From positions 248,001 through 312,000 of the forward strand of contig NZ_VNFK01000006.1 in the NCBI RefSeq assembly GCF_007786235.1: 64,000 nt of DNA, given 5' to 3'. The notes under the pieces were generated by a model. It was given only the letters and a program-made list of their open reading frames with translations. It was not told the origin of the DNA and ran no database searches. Origin of the DNA: Paenarthrobacter nitroguajacolicus. GTDB lineage: Bacteria > Actinomycetota > Actinomycetes > Actinomycetales > Micrococcaceae. Below are positions 36,845-48,080 of this stretch, piece by piece. The translations under genes and the position numbers were made by a program. Numbering within the stretch: the first letter of the stretch is position 1; the number at the start of each line of letters is the position of its first letter.

Positions 36845-37609
36845 ATGGGACGTAACCTGCGTAGCGACGCTGCCCTGGCCGTATCAGTTCTCGGACTCGG
36901 AGTTCTCTTGGTGTTTGCAGGCAACGTCCTGCTTGGCCAATGGCTTTCGGCAGAGCGTCACAGGCAAGGCCTCTCCTTTGACCACTTAATCGGCTTCGTG
37001 GCCAGCGCTGCGGGAACCACGATGGTTACGTGGTGGGCAATCTCCCTGGCAATTGCTTTCATCGCCTCGGTACTGCGTCGTGTCGGACATAGCCGGACGG
37101 CCGATATCCTCTCAAAGTTCAGCCCCGCGTTCATGATGCGGCTTGTCGTGGCAGCAATGAGCCTGAACCTTCTAGGCGCCGGCATGGCACAAGCGGCCAC
37201 CTCGCCGGACCCGGGATGGCAGCCTCCCCCGGCACATTCTTTGGACCATGTCCACGCGGCGTGGAAGCGAACTTCCCTCAATACAACCGAAGCCGCTGAA
37301 GCCTCCGTTGACGGGGATGCCGAGATTCGGGAGCGTGATCCGCGCTGGAAACCCAGCTCCCCCGTGGTTGATCCCGGGCTGCTCAGCCGTCCTTCATCCC
37401 GTCAAGCGACTCCGAACGAAACCAGCGTCATCGTCAAAGCCGGCGACTCCCTTTGGTCTATCGCCTCTGCGCGGCTGGGCCCCTTCGCTACTGATGTGGA
37501 TGTCGCAGTGACCTGGCCCAAGTGGTACGAGGCCAATCGCGACACCATCGGCAGTGACCCATCAGTCCTGCTTCCGGGGCAGGTCCTACGGCCGCCTTTA
37601 CCCGCCTAA
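36845..37609 (+). CDS. Membrane-anchored LysM-domain protein
   Basis: The 254-residue product has three hydrophobic segments (about 10-32, 52-76, 98-118), a long disordered Pro/Ser/Thr stretch with WQPPPAHS, and a C-terminal LysM domain (about 195-250: VIVKAGDSLWSIASARLG, YEANRDTIG, LLPGQVLRPPLP). LysM domains bind peptidoglycan or chitin. The start has GGGGG six bases upstream. The gene lies 136 bases before the DUF6459 gene in the same direction, a possible loose operon. Confidence 0.85.
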   Translation: MGRNLRSDAALAVSVLGLGVLLVFAGNVLLGQWLSAERHRQGLSFDHLIGFVASAAGTTMVTWWAISLAIAFIASVLRRVGHSRTADILSKFSPAFMMRLVVAAMSLNLLGAGMAQAATSPDPGWQPPPAHSLDHVHAAWKRTSLNTTEAAEASVDGDAEIRERDPRWKPSSPVVDPGLLSRPSSRQATPNETSVIVKAGDSLWSIASARLGPFATDVDVAVTWPKWYEANRDTIGSDPSVLLPGQVLRPPLPA

Positions 37610-37745
37610 CAGTTCAGGGCCGCTTGGTCCTCAAATTCGTTGAACGCCACCCGCTCAGGGGCGGCGTTTACGCCTCAAAGTCAATCCCAGCGTCATCCCA
37701 GCATTAGCAGCCCGAGCAAAGCGCCCCCACGCTTCAGCTCAAGTA

Positions 37746-38189
37746 GTGAATGCCAGAGGTATGACCATGATCCTTGCCACCGCAAGCCGACCAGCAAAGC
37801 GCCAAGCGGTAAAACGCACCATCGCCGTCTATGGTTCAAATGGGTCGGACGTCGACGTTCGGCTCGTAGCCAGAAGTATCGCGCAGGCTGCCTTGGAGGT
37901 TCTTGCCGGCACCCGCCCGGTGCAGCAGCTTTCGCGATCACTTGAACCTGATTGTTACGTGTCGCTCCAACATCGGGCGGCCCTAACCCGGAAACACGCA
38001 GCCAAGGCCCGGGGGAATGCGCAGCCGCATCGCAGCCCTATGGTTCGTTCGGTTCGGGCCTGTTCAATATCGGACACCATTTGCGAGGCCAGCATCGTCG
38101 TCGCGGAGGAACAACGGTGCCGCGCCGTGGCAATGCGGCTGGAACGTTTTGACGGAGTTTGGCGAGTGACCGCGCTGGAAATCGGTTAG
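37746..38189 (+). CDS. DUF6459/Rv3235-like conserved actinobacterial protein
   Basis: About 140-147 residues, depending on whether translation begins at GTG 37746, ATG 37761 or ATG 37767 (AGAGGT seven bases before the last). The pattern of VLAGTRPVQQLSRSLEP near the middle, then SVRACSISDTICEASIVV and a closing AMRLERFDGVWRVTALEIG, is what I know from the Rv3235 family encoded near secA in actinobacteria. The function is unknown; a soluble cytoplasmic protein is likely since no signal peptide is seen. It converges on secA across a strong terminator. Confidence 0.75.
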   Translation: MNARGMTMILATASRPAKRQAVKRTIAVYGSNGSDVDVRLVARSIAQAALEVLAGTRPVQQLSRSLEPDCYVSLQHRAALTRKHAAKARGNAQPHRSPMVRSVRACSISDTICEASIVVAEEQRCRAVAMRLERFDGVWRVTALEIG

Positions 38190-38241
38190 GCGACGTTAGC
38201 AGCGTGGCTGCGGCTGGAATAGGGAATGGCTCGAAGAGCAA

Positions 38242-38273
38242 GCGAACCCCGGACGGTGACGTCCGGGGTTCGC
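38242..38273. terminator. Bidirectional terminator
   Basis: A perfect 14-bp stem with a GTGA loop is flanked by GAAGAG and CTTCTT. It lies between the convergent DUF6459 and secA genes. Confidence 0.85.
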
Positions 38274-38304
38274 CCTTCTTCAATGTTCGTGCTGCGGTAA
38301 CGGA

Positions 38305-41046
38305 TCAGCGCCGTTTTTTCTTTGCCTGCTTGCGCTGGTCCTGGTTTGCAGCCTTGGCGGGGTTCCCGGACCGGCCGGAAGCGCGACCCTCGATGCGCGT
38401 CTGGGTGGCCCCGTCTTCTCCAGGTGCCGTGTACTGCAACTGTGCCGGCCTCTCCGGCGCTTGCAGGCCGGCGGCCCGGATCTGGGGATCATGGTGTTCT
38501 GTGTGCGCGCCCGCGGCAGAATCGTCGGCCACCACCACGTCTTCAGCAGGCGTCACCTCAACTTCAAGGTTGTACAGGAAACCGATGCTCTCCTCACGGA
38601 TAGCTTCCATCATGCTTTGGAACATCACGAAGCCCTCGCGCTGATATTCCACCAGCGGATCTCGTTGCGCCATGGCACGGAGACCAATTCCCTCTTTGAG
38701 GTAGTCCATCTCGTAGAGGTGTTCCTGCCACTTGCGCCCGAGGACAGACAGAACAACACGGCGCTCGAGTTCTCGCATGCTTTCAGAACCAATGGCTTCT
38801 TCGCGGGCCTGGTACACAAGCCGCGCATCGGAGAGAATCTCATCCTTCAGGAATTCTGCCGTGACCTTGGACTTGCCACCCGCTTCCTCGATGATGTCCT
38901 CGGCCGTGACCGTAGCCGGGTACAACGTCTTCAGGTTGGCCCACAACTGGTTGAAGTCCCAGTCGTCACCCGTTCCCTCAGCTGTTGCTGCCTCAATCAG
39001 GGCGTTGATGGTGTCTTCCAGGAAATACTGGACTTTCTCGTGGAGGTCATCGCCCTCAAGAATCCGGCGACGGTCTCCGTAAATGGCTTCACGCTGACGG
39101 TTCAGGACGTCATCGTACTTCAGGACGTTCTTGCGCTGTTCGGCGTTGCGACCCTCCACCTGGCCTTGCGCCGATGCAATGGCGCGTGAGACAAGCTTTG
39201 ACTCAAGTGCAACGTCATCCGGCACGGAACTGTTCATCAGGCGCTCCGCTGCCCCGGAATTGAACAACCTCATGAGGTCGTCGGTCAGTGAAAGATAGAA
39301 GCGGGATTCGCCCGGGTCGCCTTGACGCCCCGACCGACCGCGCAACTGATTGTCGATGCGGCGCGATTCATGGCGCTCGGTACCGAGCACGTAGAGGCCG
39401 CCGAGGTTCAGGACCTCTTCGTGTTCATCCTTGACCGCTTGCTTTGCCGCGGCCAGTGCCTCGGGCCAAGCGGCTTCGTATTCTTCAGAGTTCTCCTCGG
39501 GATCCAGCCCGCGCTTGGCCAGTTCGGCGATCGCCGTGAATTCGGCGTTGCCGCCCAGCATGATGTCCGTACCGCGGCCGGCCATGTTGGTTGCGACAGT
39601 CACCGCACCCTTCCGCCCTGCCTGTGCCACGATGGATGCTTCGCGTGCGTGGTTCTTCGCGTTCAGGACCTCGTGACGGATGCCTTCCTTGGCCAAAAGC
39701 TTGGACAAGTACTCACTCTTTTCAACGCTCGTGGTACCGACCAGAACTGGCTGACCATTTTCATGGCGCTCAGCGATGTCCGTGACAACGGCGTCGAACT
39801 TCACTACCTCGTTCTTATAGACGAGGTCAGACTGGTCGATGCGCTGCATGTCACGGTTGGTCGGAATAGGAACCACACCGAGCTTATAAGTGCTCATGAA
39901 CTCTGCGGCTTCGGTCTCAGCGGTACCGGTCATGCCGGCAAGCTTCGAGTACATGCGGAAGTAGTTCTGCAAAGTCACGGTGGCGAGAGTCTGGTTCTCA
40001 GCCTTGATCTCGACATTTTCCTTGGCCTCAATGGCTTGGTGCATGCCTTCGTTGTAGCGGCGTCCGGCCAGGATACGACCAGTGTGCTCGTCTACGATAA
40101 GGACTTCGCCGTCCAGGATGACGTAGTCCTTGTCCCGCTTGAACAGTTCCTTTGCCTTGATTGCGTTGTTGAGGAATCCAATCAGCGGAGTGTTGGCAGA
40201 TTCGTAAAGGTTTTGAATACCCAGGTAGTCCTCCACCTTTTCAATGCCGGCTTCAAGCACTCCCACGGTTCGCTTTTTCTCGTCAACCTCATAGTCGACC
40301 TCAGGCTGCAGGCGAAGGACGACCTTGGCGAACTCGCTGTACCAGCGGTTCGTGTCGCCTTGGGCCGGGCCGGAAATGATCAGCGGGGTTCGCGCTTCAT
40401 CGATCAGGATGGAGTCGACCTCATCCACGATAGCGAAATTGTGGCCGCGCTGAACGAGTTCGCCCGCATCCCATGCCATGTTGTCCCGCAGGTAATCGAA
40501 GCCGAATTCGTTGTTGGTTCCGTAGGTGATGTCGGCTGCGTACTGCTGCCTGCGCACTGTGGGGTCCTGGTTGGACAGGATGCAGCCACTGGTGAGGCCG
40601 AGGAAACGGTAGACGCGGCCCATGAGCTCTGACTGATACTCGGCAAGGTAGTCGTTAACCGTGACGACGTGAACACCCTTGCCCGTGAGGGCGTTGAGAT
40701 AGGCCGGCGCTGTGGCGACGAGGGTCTTGCCTTCACCCGTTTTCATTTCCGCGATGTTGCCGAGGTGGAGTGCGGCTCCGCCCATGAGCTGGACATCAAA
40801 GTGACGCATGCCCAAAGTACGTGAGGACGCCTCCCGCACGGCAGCGAAAGCCTCAGGAAGAAGGGCGTCCAGGGTTTCGCCGTCCTGGTGGCGGGACCGA
40901 AGCCGGTCCGTTTCCTCGCGGAGTTCGGCATCCGAGAACGACTTGAAGGAGTCTTCCAGGGCATTGATGGAATCGGCATAGTTCCGCAGTTGCTTGAGTG
41001 TCTTTTTGTCACCCGTGCGGAGAAGTTTTTCGATTAGTGATGCCAC
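38305..41046 (-). CDS. secA: Preprotein translocase ATPase SecA
   Basis: A 913-residue SecA, the motor that pushes unfolded secretory proteins through SecYEG. Blocks seen include [20 protein letters not shown] (Walker A), [20 protein letters not shown] (Walker B), the helicase segments [13 protein letters not shown] and [14 protein letters not shown], and the helical scaffold/wing regions. The C-terminus ends in a basic Lys/Arg tail without the Cys-rich zinc-binding motif found in many SecA proteins. Being next to hpf and mtrAB it corresponds to the housekeeping SecA1 of mycobacteria (Rv3240c), not SecA2. Confidence 0.97.
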   Translation of the reverse strand: MASLIEKLLRTGDKKTLKQLRNYADSINALEDSFKSFSDAELREETDRLRSRHQDGETLDALLPEAFAAVREASSRTLGMRHFDVQLMGGAALHLGNIAEMKTGEGKTLVATAPAYLNALTGKGVHVVTVNDYLAEYQSELMGRVYRFLGLTSGCILSNQDPTVRRQQYAADITYGTNNEFGFDYLRDNMAWDAGELVQRGHNFAIVDEVDSILIDEARTPLIISGPAQGDTNRWYSEFAKVVLRLQPEVDYEVDEKKRTVGVLEAGIEKVEDYLGIQNLYESANTPLIGFLNNAIKAKELFKRDKDYVILDGEVLIVDEHTGRILAGRRYNEGMHQAIEAKENVEIKAENQTLATVTLQNYFRMYSKLAGMTGTAETEAAEFMSTYKLGVVPIPTNRDMQRIDQSDLVYKNEVVKFDAVVTDIAERHENGQPVLVGTTSVEKSEYLSKLLAKEGIRHEVLNAKNHAREASIVAQAGRKGAVTVATNMAGRGTDIMLGGNAEFTAIAELAKRGLDPEENSEEYEAAWPEALAAAKQAVKDEHEEVLNLGGLYVLGTERHESRRIDNQLRGRSGRQGDPGESRFYLSLTDDLMRLFNSGAAERLMNSSVPDDVALESKLVSRAIASAQGQVEGRNAEQRKNVLKYDDVLNRQREAIYGDRRRILEGDDLHEKVQYFLEDTINALIEAATAEGTGDDWDFNQLWANLKTLYPATVTAEDIIEEAGGKSKVTAEFLKDEILSDARLVYQAREEAIGSESMRELERRVVLSVLGRKWQEHLYEMDYLKEGIGLRAMAQRDPLVEYQREGFVMFQSMMEAIREESIGFLYNLEVEVTPAEDVVVADDSAAGAHTEHHDPQIRAAGLQAPERPAQLQYTAPGEDGATQTRIEGRASGRSGNPAKAANQDQRKQAKKKRR

Positions 41047-41088
41047 GTGAAATTGCTCCCAGTCTCATGCTGCCGAATTCTGGCTGTT

Positions 41089-42375
41089 TCAGTCTACGGG
41101 AGAGACTAACGCCACGTGGCCGTGTTCACCTCTGAGCGGACTGACCAATTCCACGTGGGCGGCCGGGCGGCCAGATCGAATGGAGATCGCTTCGGAGAGT
41201 GCTTCGGCGAGGTCGCCCACGGGCCACACCGCGACCTCCTGCAGGCCGAGCCACTCTGCCATGAGCTCAAGTTCAGCGGCAAGCTCGACGGCGGTATCCA
41301 CCGGCGCGTCCACCTCGCCGTACGCCGAGCGCACCAGCAGCTTTCCCGCCAGCCGGTCTGCCTTCAGGTCCACCCTCGCAACGATGGACTCCCTCAGCAG
41401 GAACGGCAGAACGTAGTAGCCGAATCGACGCTTGGCGGCAGGAGTGTAAATCTCAATGCGGTAATGGAACCCAAACAACTCTTCCAAGCGCCTCCGCTCA
41501 AAGACCAAGGAATCAAAGGGGCTTAAAAGCGCCCGACCTTCGGCTCTTCGTGGCAGCTTGGCGTTGACATGTCTGAAGACGTCCCGTTCCCATCCGCGCA
41601 CTGAAACCGGTTCGAGACGGCCTGCCCGGACAAGACGGTCGACTGACTCCGATCCGGCTTTAAGTGGCGTCCGGAAGTAGTCCGAAAAGCACCGGACCGT
41701 CCCAATGCCGTGAGCTTGAGCGGCTGCGTCGATCAGACGGTCAAGGGACGCTTCAGCATCGACCTCTACCGGCGTCGCTGGGACAACCCTGGAGGTCAAC
41801 GTGTACTTGCGTTCGAATTGCGGTGTCCTCGACGCGGCAGAAACCCTGCCTTCTTCGAAGAGGTGCTCCAGTACGCGCTTGACGATGTTCCAGTTCCAAC
41901 CCCAGTTGTCACTCTCGGCTTGGCCGTCATGGCCAAGCTTGGCAGTAACTTCCGACGCCGTCATCGGGCGCCCGGTTGTGAGGGTCGCCAGGATGCGATC
42001 TTCCATGTCAAGGCGTTCCGCTGGGTCAAGGTGGTGGGCTCCAACCCACGCCCGTCTTTGCCATTGCAACAGATCCTGGAACAGCTCAGGGCGGATGAAA
42101 CTTGCTTCGTGCGCCCAGTACTCCATCATTTTGCGTGGTTTTCGGCCCGCCATTGTCTGGAGGATTTGGGGATCGTAATTGCCCAGCCGGGAAAAGAATG
42201 GAAGGTAGTGGCTCCGTGCCACCACGTTAACCGAATCGATCTGGACAAGCTGGAGTCGGGCAAAGGTCCGGCCCACCACCCGTGGAGTCACGGGACCGGT
42301 GGGCCGGACCTTTGCCAATCCTTGAGCTGCCAATGCGATCCGCCGTGCCTGTGAGAGGCTCAGCGAAGCGGTCAT
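41089..42375 (-). CDS. YcaQ-like winged-helix DNA glycosylase family protein (HTH_42)
   Basis: The 428-residue protein has the N-terminal LSLSQARRIALAAQGL and the block LQLVQIDSVNVVARSHYLPF near residue 42. The QID triad matches the Gln-hydrophobic-Asp catalytic motif reported for YcaQ enzymes that remove interstrand crosslinks, as opposed to QVQ in AlkZ. A C-terminal winged-helix region contains YRIEIYTPAAKRRFGYYVLP. A role in repairing DNA crosslinks or bulky alkylation adducts is therefore expected. It is inserted between hpf and secA, which are adjacent in M. tuberculosis. Confidence 0.8.
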   Translation of the reverse strand: MTASLSLSQARRIALAAQGLAKVRPTGPVTPRVVGRTFARLQLVQIDSVNVVARSHYLPFFSRLGNYDPQILQTMAGRKPRKMMEYWAHEASFIRPELFQDLLQWQRRAWVGAHHLDPAERLDMEDRILATLTTGRPMTASEVTAKLGHDGQAESDNWGWNWNIVKRVLEHLFEEGRVSAASRTPQFERKYTLTSRVVPATPVEVDAEASLDRLIDAAAQAHGIGTVRCFSDYFRTPLKAGSESVDRLVRAGRLEPVSVRGWERDVFRHVNAKLPRRAEGRALLSPFDSLVFERRRLEELFGFHYRIEIYTPAAKRRFGYYVLPFLLRESIVARVDLKADRLAGKLLVRSAYGEVDAPVDTAVELAAELELMAEWLGLQEVAVWPVGDLAEALSEAISIRSGRPAAHVELVSPLRGEHGHVALVSPVD

Positions 42376-42404
42376 TGAAGTCCCTTCATGCAGGAAATGA
42401 GGCC

Positions 42405-43133
42405 TTATTTGGCGGTTGCGGCCTGATCGTCAGAGCGATACGCGTGGATCTTCTCTTCCACAGCCTCTTCGCCGGGCTCGCAGGTGGAGTCAAGCGTTAT
42501 CACACCATAAGTCCAGCCACTGCGCCGATATACCACCGATGGCGCGTTGGTTTCCTTGTCCAGGAACAGGTAGAAGTTGTGGCCCACAAGTTCCATGCTG
42601 TCCACAGCGTCATCCAGCGTCAGGGATGCTGCGGGGAAAACCTTCCGACGGATCAGGACGGGTGAATCGCCTGCCGGAATGTCGTTTTCGATGTCGTAGG
42701 GAGACCGCTCATCCGGTTGCGGGGCGGGCTCCTGGTGGTTGCTGGCTTCGACGTAAAGGGGCTCACTGGCGCTGGCTGGCTCAAGGGTTGCCGTAGCTTC
42801 CCGCACGGCCTTAGGTGTGTGGCGGCCGTGGTGCACCTTTTTCCGGTCCTTCGCCCGACGAAGCCTTTCAAGCAGCTTGTTGTACGCGAGATCGAAGGCA
42901 GCGAATTTGTCAGCGGCTGTGGCCTCGGCACGGATCACGGGGCCTCGGCCCAGGACGGTCACTTCTACGGTGAGCTGGCCCGGCGTCTGCCTGGGGTTGG
43001 TTTCCTTGGAAACCTTGGCGTCGACTCGCTGGACCTTATCCCCCAGCGATTCAATCTTTGAGATTTTCTCGCCGGCGTATTCGCGAAAGCGGTCAGAAAC
43101 TGTGAGATTTCGTCCGCTGATCATGAACTCCAT
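42405..43133 (-). CDS. hpf: Long-form ribosome hibernation promoting factor
   Basis: The start is ATG 43133 with GGAGG upstream, giving 242 residues. The N-terminal ribosome-binding domain (about 1-105, MEFMISGRNLTVSDRFREYAG-type opening) is joined by a charged linker to the C-terminal dimerisation domain (about 180-235, KVFPAASLTLDDAVDSMEL, FYLFLDKETNAPSVVYRR). Long HPF dimerises 70S ribosomes into inactive 100S particles in starved or stationary cells. In mycobacteria the equivalent is Rv3241c next to secA1. An intergenic region of 143 bases before it could hold its own promoter. Confidence 0.93.
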   Translation of the reverse strand: MEFMISGRNLTVSDRFREYAGEKISKIESLGDKVQRVDAKVSKETNPRQTPGQLTVEVTVLGRGPVIRAEATAADKFAAFDLAYNKLLERLRRAKDRKKVHHGRHTPKAVREATATLEPASASEPLYVEASNHQEPAPQPDERSPYDIENDIPAGDSPVLIRRKVFPAASLTLDDAVDSMELVGHNFYLFLDKETNAPSVVYRRSGWTYGVITLDSTCEPGEEAVEEKIHAYRSDDQAATAK

Positions 43134-43276
43134 GGTGCCCTCCAAATAACTCAGGTGACACGACAACGGCGCTGTTGGGGGCTTGTCTGACGGACAGTCG
43201 AGCCCCTTTCCGAGCCGCTATCGACAGGTACATCTGTTCTTGGTACCCACAACCGACGTTAGTTCATCGCCACCGG

Positions 43277-44314
43277 TTATTCATCCTTTAGCCACTTATT
43301 TTTTGATTGAGTCTTAAGGACTTCATGGGGGTCGTGCCCGGCAGCGAATGAAGCGTAGGCTGGTGGCCTCGTGGCCGCGAGCACCACAGCGCCGCAGACG
43401 AGTCCCCCAGCGGCTGTCACTGCCCTCGCTGCCTCAGCGAGAGTAGCCCCGGTGGTGAGGACGTCATCAACAAGGATGCACCGCCTCCCACGCAGTTCCT
43501 GGATCCGGCGCCCCCTCACGTGCATGGATTCTCGGACCCTGTTGGCCCGTTCGCCCCTTCCCAGCCCCTTTTGGCCGCCCGCGTGACCCGTGGTGTCACG
43601 GTCCAGCAGCACAGCAGAGAGCAAAGCCTTCATTTGCCCGACTGCCCAGGGCAGGCGTGCCCCACGGGCCAGCCAGGCCAGGGGTGGATCCTCCGTTTTT
43701 GCCAGTACGTCAAAACTCGGGCAATGCGGCTGCAGCCGGCGAAGGTGCATACAGCGGAGCAGGAGGTGCACCGGACTGAATCCGCGTGCACGGTATGCCC
43801 TGCCACTGGTGGGCACGGGGACGAGGCAATATCCGGACTGACCACCTGTGGCGGCTTCCACGGCTTTGCTGAGACATGGCGCCAAAACGCCGGCCAAGCG
43901 CCACTGGCCAAGATGTTTGAAGGACAGCAGGCACTGTGCCAGTTCATCCCGGTAGGCCCCCGCGGCCACCACCCCGATCTTCGCCGTGCCATCCACGTCG
44001 ACCAGCGCAGGCGATTCCTGCTCTGCACGGAAAGGCTGCTTGCACAGCTGCCGTATGCGTTTGGCGCACCCGCCGCAGAGCGCCGTGTCCTCAACCCCAC
44101 AGCAGGCGCACTCAACTGGAACCAAGAGGGAGGCCAGATCACCCACAGCCCCTTGCACCCCGGCCACGAGCCGCGCCGAACGCCGCTGATCTACCCCACG
44201 ACGACGAGCCCTGGCGGGCTCGGGTGCATGAAGATCGGGGTCGACGCGATGAGGGAACCAGCGTTGATGTAGCCAGCGTTGACGAAGCCACGCGCCTGGA
44301 ACGGAGAAAGTCAT
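43277..44314 (-). CDS. ComF-family phosphoribosyltransferase-like protein
   Basis: About 345 residues from ATG 44314 (an earlier ATG at 44356 only adds unsupported residues). An N-terminal four-cysteine zinc ribbon CACCGVEDTALCGGC is followed by a phosphoribosyltransferase fold with the PRPP loop RRCILVDDVLTTGATLAEA and the block LVPVPTSGRAYRARGFSPV. ComF/ComFC proteins are linked to DNA uptake and recombination of incoming single-stranded DNA; no late competence genes are nearby, and in actinobacteria the gene is part of the conserved mtrAB-secA neighbourhood (Rv3242c). The N-terminal 45 residues are Arg-rich and variable. Confidence 0.85.
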   Translation of the reverse strand: MTFSVPGAWLRQRWLHQRWFPHRVDPDLHAPEPARARRRGVDQRRSARLVAGVQGAVGDLASLLVPVECACCGVEDTALCGGCAKRIRQLCKQPFRAEQESPALVDVDGTAKIGVVAAGAYRDELAQCLLSFKHLGQWRLAGVLAPCLSKAVEAATGGQSGYCLVPVPTSGRAYRARGFSPVHLLLRCMHLRRLQPHCPSFDVLAKTEDPPLAWLARGARLPWAVGQMKALLSAVLLDRDTTGHAGGQKGLGRGERANRVRESMHVRGRRIQELRGRRCILVDDVLTTGATLAEAARAVTAAGGLVCGAVVLAATRPPAYASFAAGHDPHEVLKTQSKNKWLKDE

Positions 44315-44397
44315 GCTGTCAGCCTGACCGAGGAGCCGTCCCACAAGCAGGCACAACGAACACTATGTGGACAACAAAGGTGAACTGCTCGGCGAAA

Positions 44398-46116
44398 TCA
44401 GCCGGGGAAAGCTGGTTCTGTGGGCCCCTTCAGCTGGAGCTCCCAGCCGTTTCCAACGCGTTGGAAGATGCCGGCCTCGGCTTGGCCGTAAATTTGTTCG
44501 GAGCCATTTCCAGCGCTGATGCTCGTCAACCCGTCCCAAGGTGCCAACTGTTGCGGTTCTCCCGACGCCAGCGAAAGCAGCTCCGGCACAACTGTCGCCG
44601 TAGCCGAACCGGACATAACGGCCACTGTGGAGCCGTTGACCCAGACACCCTGGTCGGCTGCGCCTGTGCTGAGCAGCGTGATGGGGGCTGTGAGGTCCTT
44701 GGGAACGCCGTCCGGGTTGCGGACGATCCCTGTGATCTGGACCGTCGTCTTGCCATTCGCTTGGGAGATAACCAACGCCCGCGTACCTTCACGGGAAACC
44801 CGGAAGTCCTTGACTGTCCGGCCGGAGAGCCAGGAAGGCGTGATGGTGACATTCGGAATTGCCATGCCCGGTGCTACGCCGGTGGGCTTGTAGGCAACTA
44901 TTTCCGCTGCCCCGTTGGCACCCGGACCCGCAGTCCACACCCAGTCGTGGGGACTGAAGGAAGGACCCGTGAGAGTGGCCCTGGTGGTCAGTTGACGTGC
45001 TGGCTGTCCAGGCTCAATGGAGTAGAGCGTGGTCCGGTCACCGTTCAGGAATGCAGCAGTCTGCGACACCGGCGACTCTGCCGGTGAGTGTGGTCCCAGT
45101 CCGGCCACCGACTGTATGTCCGGGAGGGGGGTGACCCTGTTGTTTTCGTACCGCACCAGATCGCCGTTGTTTACAGCGATTTGGCGTGCGGGAACAGTCT
45201 TGTCCAGCACGGGTGGCAACACCGTGCCGTTGTCTTCAACCCGTACCAAGTCCTGATCTGCGCGCAATTGGACGTTGATGACGTCGGGCTGGCTCCGGAA
45301 AGTCAGCGCCAGTTGGTTTTGCATCCTCTGGCGGTCCTCCGCAGAGGCGTCAAACAGTTCCTTGGCGGAGAGATCCACCTGTGCTGCCCCGGAAACAACG
45401 GGAACGGATTCCCGCGCGAGCTTCATCCCCGAGGGGAAAGCGCTGACGACCGCACCCCTTAGGTAGGGTGCCGGACCGGCAAGCAGTGCACTTGTCATGG
45501 ACTTCACCGTGTTCTTCTTGATGAACCACCTGTAGTCGGGTACCGCGTAGGTAAAGGTCGGGTCATAGAAATAGATGGGATTCGCCCCGTAAATGACCTT
45601 GAATGTCTCCTCCGCGATGGCTGTACCGTCCGGAACCTTCGAGATGCGCCATTCTCCTTCGACCTGCTCAAGCGTCAGCGGAATGGTCTCCTTGGTGCCC
45701 GGCGGAAACTGGGTTGCAACGCCGTCGGCATCCACCGAATAAGCCAGATCGAGTTCGAAGAGGTACTCATTTTCCACGGCTGACTTGACCACCTGGGCCT
45801 CACGGAAAACGATGGCTCGCTTGTCTGGCTTCCACGTCACCGACTGTGCTTGTGTCAGGAACTGACGTGCCACAGGATAGTCGTCTTCGTAGCCGCTGCC
45901 GGCCATATAGAAGTCCTCAATGACCGTCTCGGGACTGGACCCGGCCCGAGGGGCTGCCGGAAAGAAGACAGGCGCGTTGGGATTCCCGGCGCCTTCGTCC
46001 TTGCTCTTGCCCACGGGACCGGAGCGTGGAATCTGCGCACAGGATGCGAGGAGGAAGACCAGCGCAGCCAAAACCGCCACGAAGGCCTTCATCCGCCGGG
46101 TCCGCCCCTTGCTCAT
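44398..46116 (-). CDS. lpqB: Lipoprotein LpqB
   Basis: A 572-residue lipoprotein: basic n-region, hydrophobic core and lipobox LASC (Cys about 26), then a GerMN domain (about 200-300) and a C-terminal WD40-like propeller (Gmad1). LpqB binds the extracytoplasmic part of the MtrB sensor and modulates MtrA phosphorylation and cell-wall hydrolase expression. Its start overlaps the mtrB stop by four bases, and gene order mtrA-mtrB-lpqB is conserved throughout actinobacteria. Confidence 0.95.
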   Translation of the reverse strand: MSKGRTRRMKAFVAVLAALVFLLASCAQIPRSGPVGKSKDEGAGNPNAPVFFPAAPRAGSSPETVIEDFYMAGSGYEDDYPVARQFLTQAQSVTWKPDKRAIVFREAQVVKSAVENEYLFELDLAYSVDADGVATQFPPGTKETIPLTLEQVEGEWRISKVPDGTAIAEETFKVIYGANPIYFYDPTFTYAVPDYRWFIKKNTVKSMTSALLAGPAPYLRGAVVSAFPSGMKLARESVPVVSGAAQVDLSAKELFDASAEDRQRMQNQLALTFRSQPDVINVQLRADQDLVRVEDNGTVLPPVLDKTVPARQIAVNNGDLVRYENNRVTPLPDIQSVAGLGPHSPAESPVSQTAAFLNGDRTTLYSIEPGQPARQLTTRATLTGPSFSPHDWVWTAGPGANGAAEIVAYKPTGVAPGMAIPNVTITPSWLSGRTVKDFRVSREGTRALVISQANGKTTVQITGIVRNPDGVPKDLTAPITLLSTGAADQGVWVNGSTVAVMSGSATATVVPELLSLASGEPQQLAPWDGLTSISAGNGSEQIYGQAEAGIFQRVGNGWELQLKGPTEPAFPG

Positions 46117-48080
46117 GACACCTCCCCAGGTTCGTTTCCAGTTGTCGAGGGCTTCCCACCGTCGGCGTGGGACTGGTGCGGGGCGCCTCCCGGCCCTGTT
46201 CCCAGTACCAGCATCTGGCGTTCGCTCGGCGAGCCAGGAAATTCGATGTCTGCCGGTTCAAGCTGTAGAGGCGACTTCACAATGGTCCCTCCTTGACGGA
46301 GCGGCAATGTCAAGCGGAAGTTGGAGCCGGATCCCTTGCGACCCCAGGCCTGGAGCCATCCGTTGTGCAATTTGGTGTCCTCGGCCGCGATGGAAAGGCC
46401 CAATCCGCTGCCTCCGGTAGTCCGGGCCCGCGCAGGATCTGCCCGCCAAAAGCGGTCAAATACCCGGGCTGCTTCAGCTTGGCTCATACCGATTCCGTGG
46501 TCCCTGACTGATACCGCCACGGCATCGTGGTTGGCCGCGACAGAGATGTGGATCGGTTTGCCTTCCCCGTGCTCCAAGGCGTTGAGGAGCAGGTTGCGGA
46601 GGATACGGTCGATCCTTCGGGAATCCATTTCCACCACGATGCTCTTTTGCCGTGCGTTCAACCGGACTTCCGAGCCGTACTCTGCTGCGACCGGTGCTGC
46701 ACCGTCGATGACATGCGAGATCACTTGGAAGATGTCCTGTGGTTCCGCATCCAGAACAGCAGCACCGGCGTCGAAGCGCGAAATTTCCAGCAGATCCGAC
46801 AGCAGGGACTGAAAGCGCTCCACCTGGTGGTAAAGGAGCTCTGCGGATCTTTTGTTCATGGGGTCGAAGTCTTCGCGTGCCTCGAAGAGCACCTCGGCTG
46901 CCATGCGAACGGTGGTCAGCGGAGTCCGCAGTTCATGGGACACATCGGAAACGAAGCGTTGCTGCATCTGCGACAACGTGGCCAGCTGGGTGATCTGTTC
47001 CTGGAGGCTGGCGGCCATGTGGTTGAAGGAGGCGCCCAATCTGGCGACCTCGTCTTCTCCCTTGACCACCATGCGTTCCTGCAGTTGGCCAGCCGCGAGT
47101 TTTTCTGAAACCACGGCAGCATGGCTGACGGGGCTGACGACGTTACGGGTCACGTACCACGCGATGGCGCCGATCATCAGGACCAGGGCTGCCCCACCTG
47201 CCCACAGGACGTTCTGGATTTCATCCAGGGTTTGCTGGGCTGTGTTGAGATCGTAAATAAGGTAGAGCTCGTAGGCCGTCCCGTTGAAGGTGACCAGGTT
47301 TCCCACTGCAATCCCGGGGCGGTCCTCGTTTCCTACCGGGAACTGGGTAGAGGCCCAGAACTGCTGCTTGCCACCCTCTTGGACAGCCTTCCGCAGCTCA
47401 GGTGGGATGACACGGACTGTCAGTTGGTCCGAGGCACGGGACTCGACCCAGCGGTTTCGGGGTTTGGTCTGTTCCGGTTTCGCTTCAAAGACGTAGCGGC
47501 GTTGGATCACTGAGCCCCTGCCCTCCACGGCAGTCAGGGTGTCGTAAACCAGGGTGATGACGCTGGACTGGTCGGTGACCTGCGCGCCGTCGAAAGTGTC
47601 TTGGACCTGTTTGACGTTATAACGCGACTCGGACTCAGCTTGGGCCAGACGCTCCTGGAAGAGGTTATTGGCGATTTGGTTGGAGAGGTATGCACCGACG
47701 ATGGCGAAAGACGTCACCGCCAACAGCAAAGTGGTGAGGACCGTACGGAATTCCAAGGACCGCCGCCAGCGCCGAAGCAGGGAGCGCCACAGGAAGCGCA
47801 GGCCCGGCCGGATCTGCCGGACGCCGATGGCGACCAGACGCGACACCCGAAGGACCAAAATGAGACCGCGACGCGTCCAGATCCGCGCGCGGGTAACCAG
47901 CCAAGGCAGGTTACGGACCTGACGGCGAGACTGTTCCTGGGATGCTTCGGGGGTCGTTGGCGGGGCCGGTGCCTCCTGCTGGACACCGGCCGCTTCAAGA
48001 CCCTTGGAAGTGGGGTCGTTGCCTGCCGTGCCGGACTTGCCGACCGGAGACTCAGGAACCTGCTTTATATCCGACACCAC
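46113..48080 (-). CDS. mtrB: MtrB sensor histidine kinase
   Basis: The 655-residue kinase has a long hydrophilic N-terminus (about 1-110), a membrane segment at about 113-135, an extracytoplasmic sensor domain, a second membrane segment at about 290-312, HAMP, then HisKA with [19 protein letters not shown] (phosphorylated His) and HATPase with [12 protein letters not shown] and [10 protein letters not shown]. It phosphorylates MtrA and controls cell-wall growth and division genes. The GTG start at 48080 lies inside mtrA, overlapping it by 29 bases; a second GTG follows directly. Confidence 0.95.
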   Translation of the reverse strand: MVSDIKQVPESPVGKSGTAGNDPTSKGLEAAGVQQEAPAPPTTPEASQEQSRRQVRNLPWLVTRARIWTRRGLILVLRVSRLVAIGVRQIRPGLRFLWRSLLRRWRRSLEFRTVLTTLLLAVTSFAIVGAYLSNQIANNLFQERLAQAESESRYNVKQVQDTFDGAQVTDQSSVITLVYDTLTAVEGRGSVIQRRYVFEAKPEQTKPRNRWVESRASDQLTVRVIPPELRKAVQEGGKQQFWASTQFPVGNEDRPGIAVGNLVTFNGTAYELYLIYDLNTAQQTLDEIQNVLWAGGAALVLMIGAIAWYVTRNVVSPVSHAAVVSEKLAAGQLQERMVVKGEDEVARLGASFNHMAASLQEQITQLATLSQMQQRFVSDVSHELRTPLTTVRMAAEVLFEAREDFDPMNKRSAELLYHQVERFQSLLSDLLEISRFDAGAAVLDAEPQDIFQVISHVIDGAAPVAAEYGSEVRLNARQKSIVVEMDSRRIDRILRNLLLNALEHGEGKPIHISVAANHDAVAVSVRDHGIGMSQAEAARVFDRFWRADPARARTTGGSGLGLSIAAEDTKLHNGWLQAWGRKGSGSNFRLTLPLRQGGTIVKSPLQLEPADIEFPGSPSERQMLVLGTGPGGAPHQSHADGGKPSTTGNEPGEVS

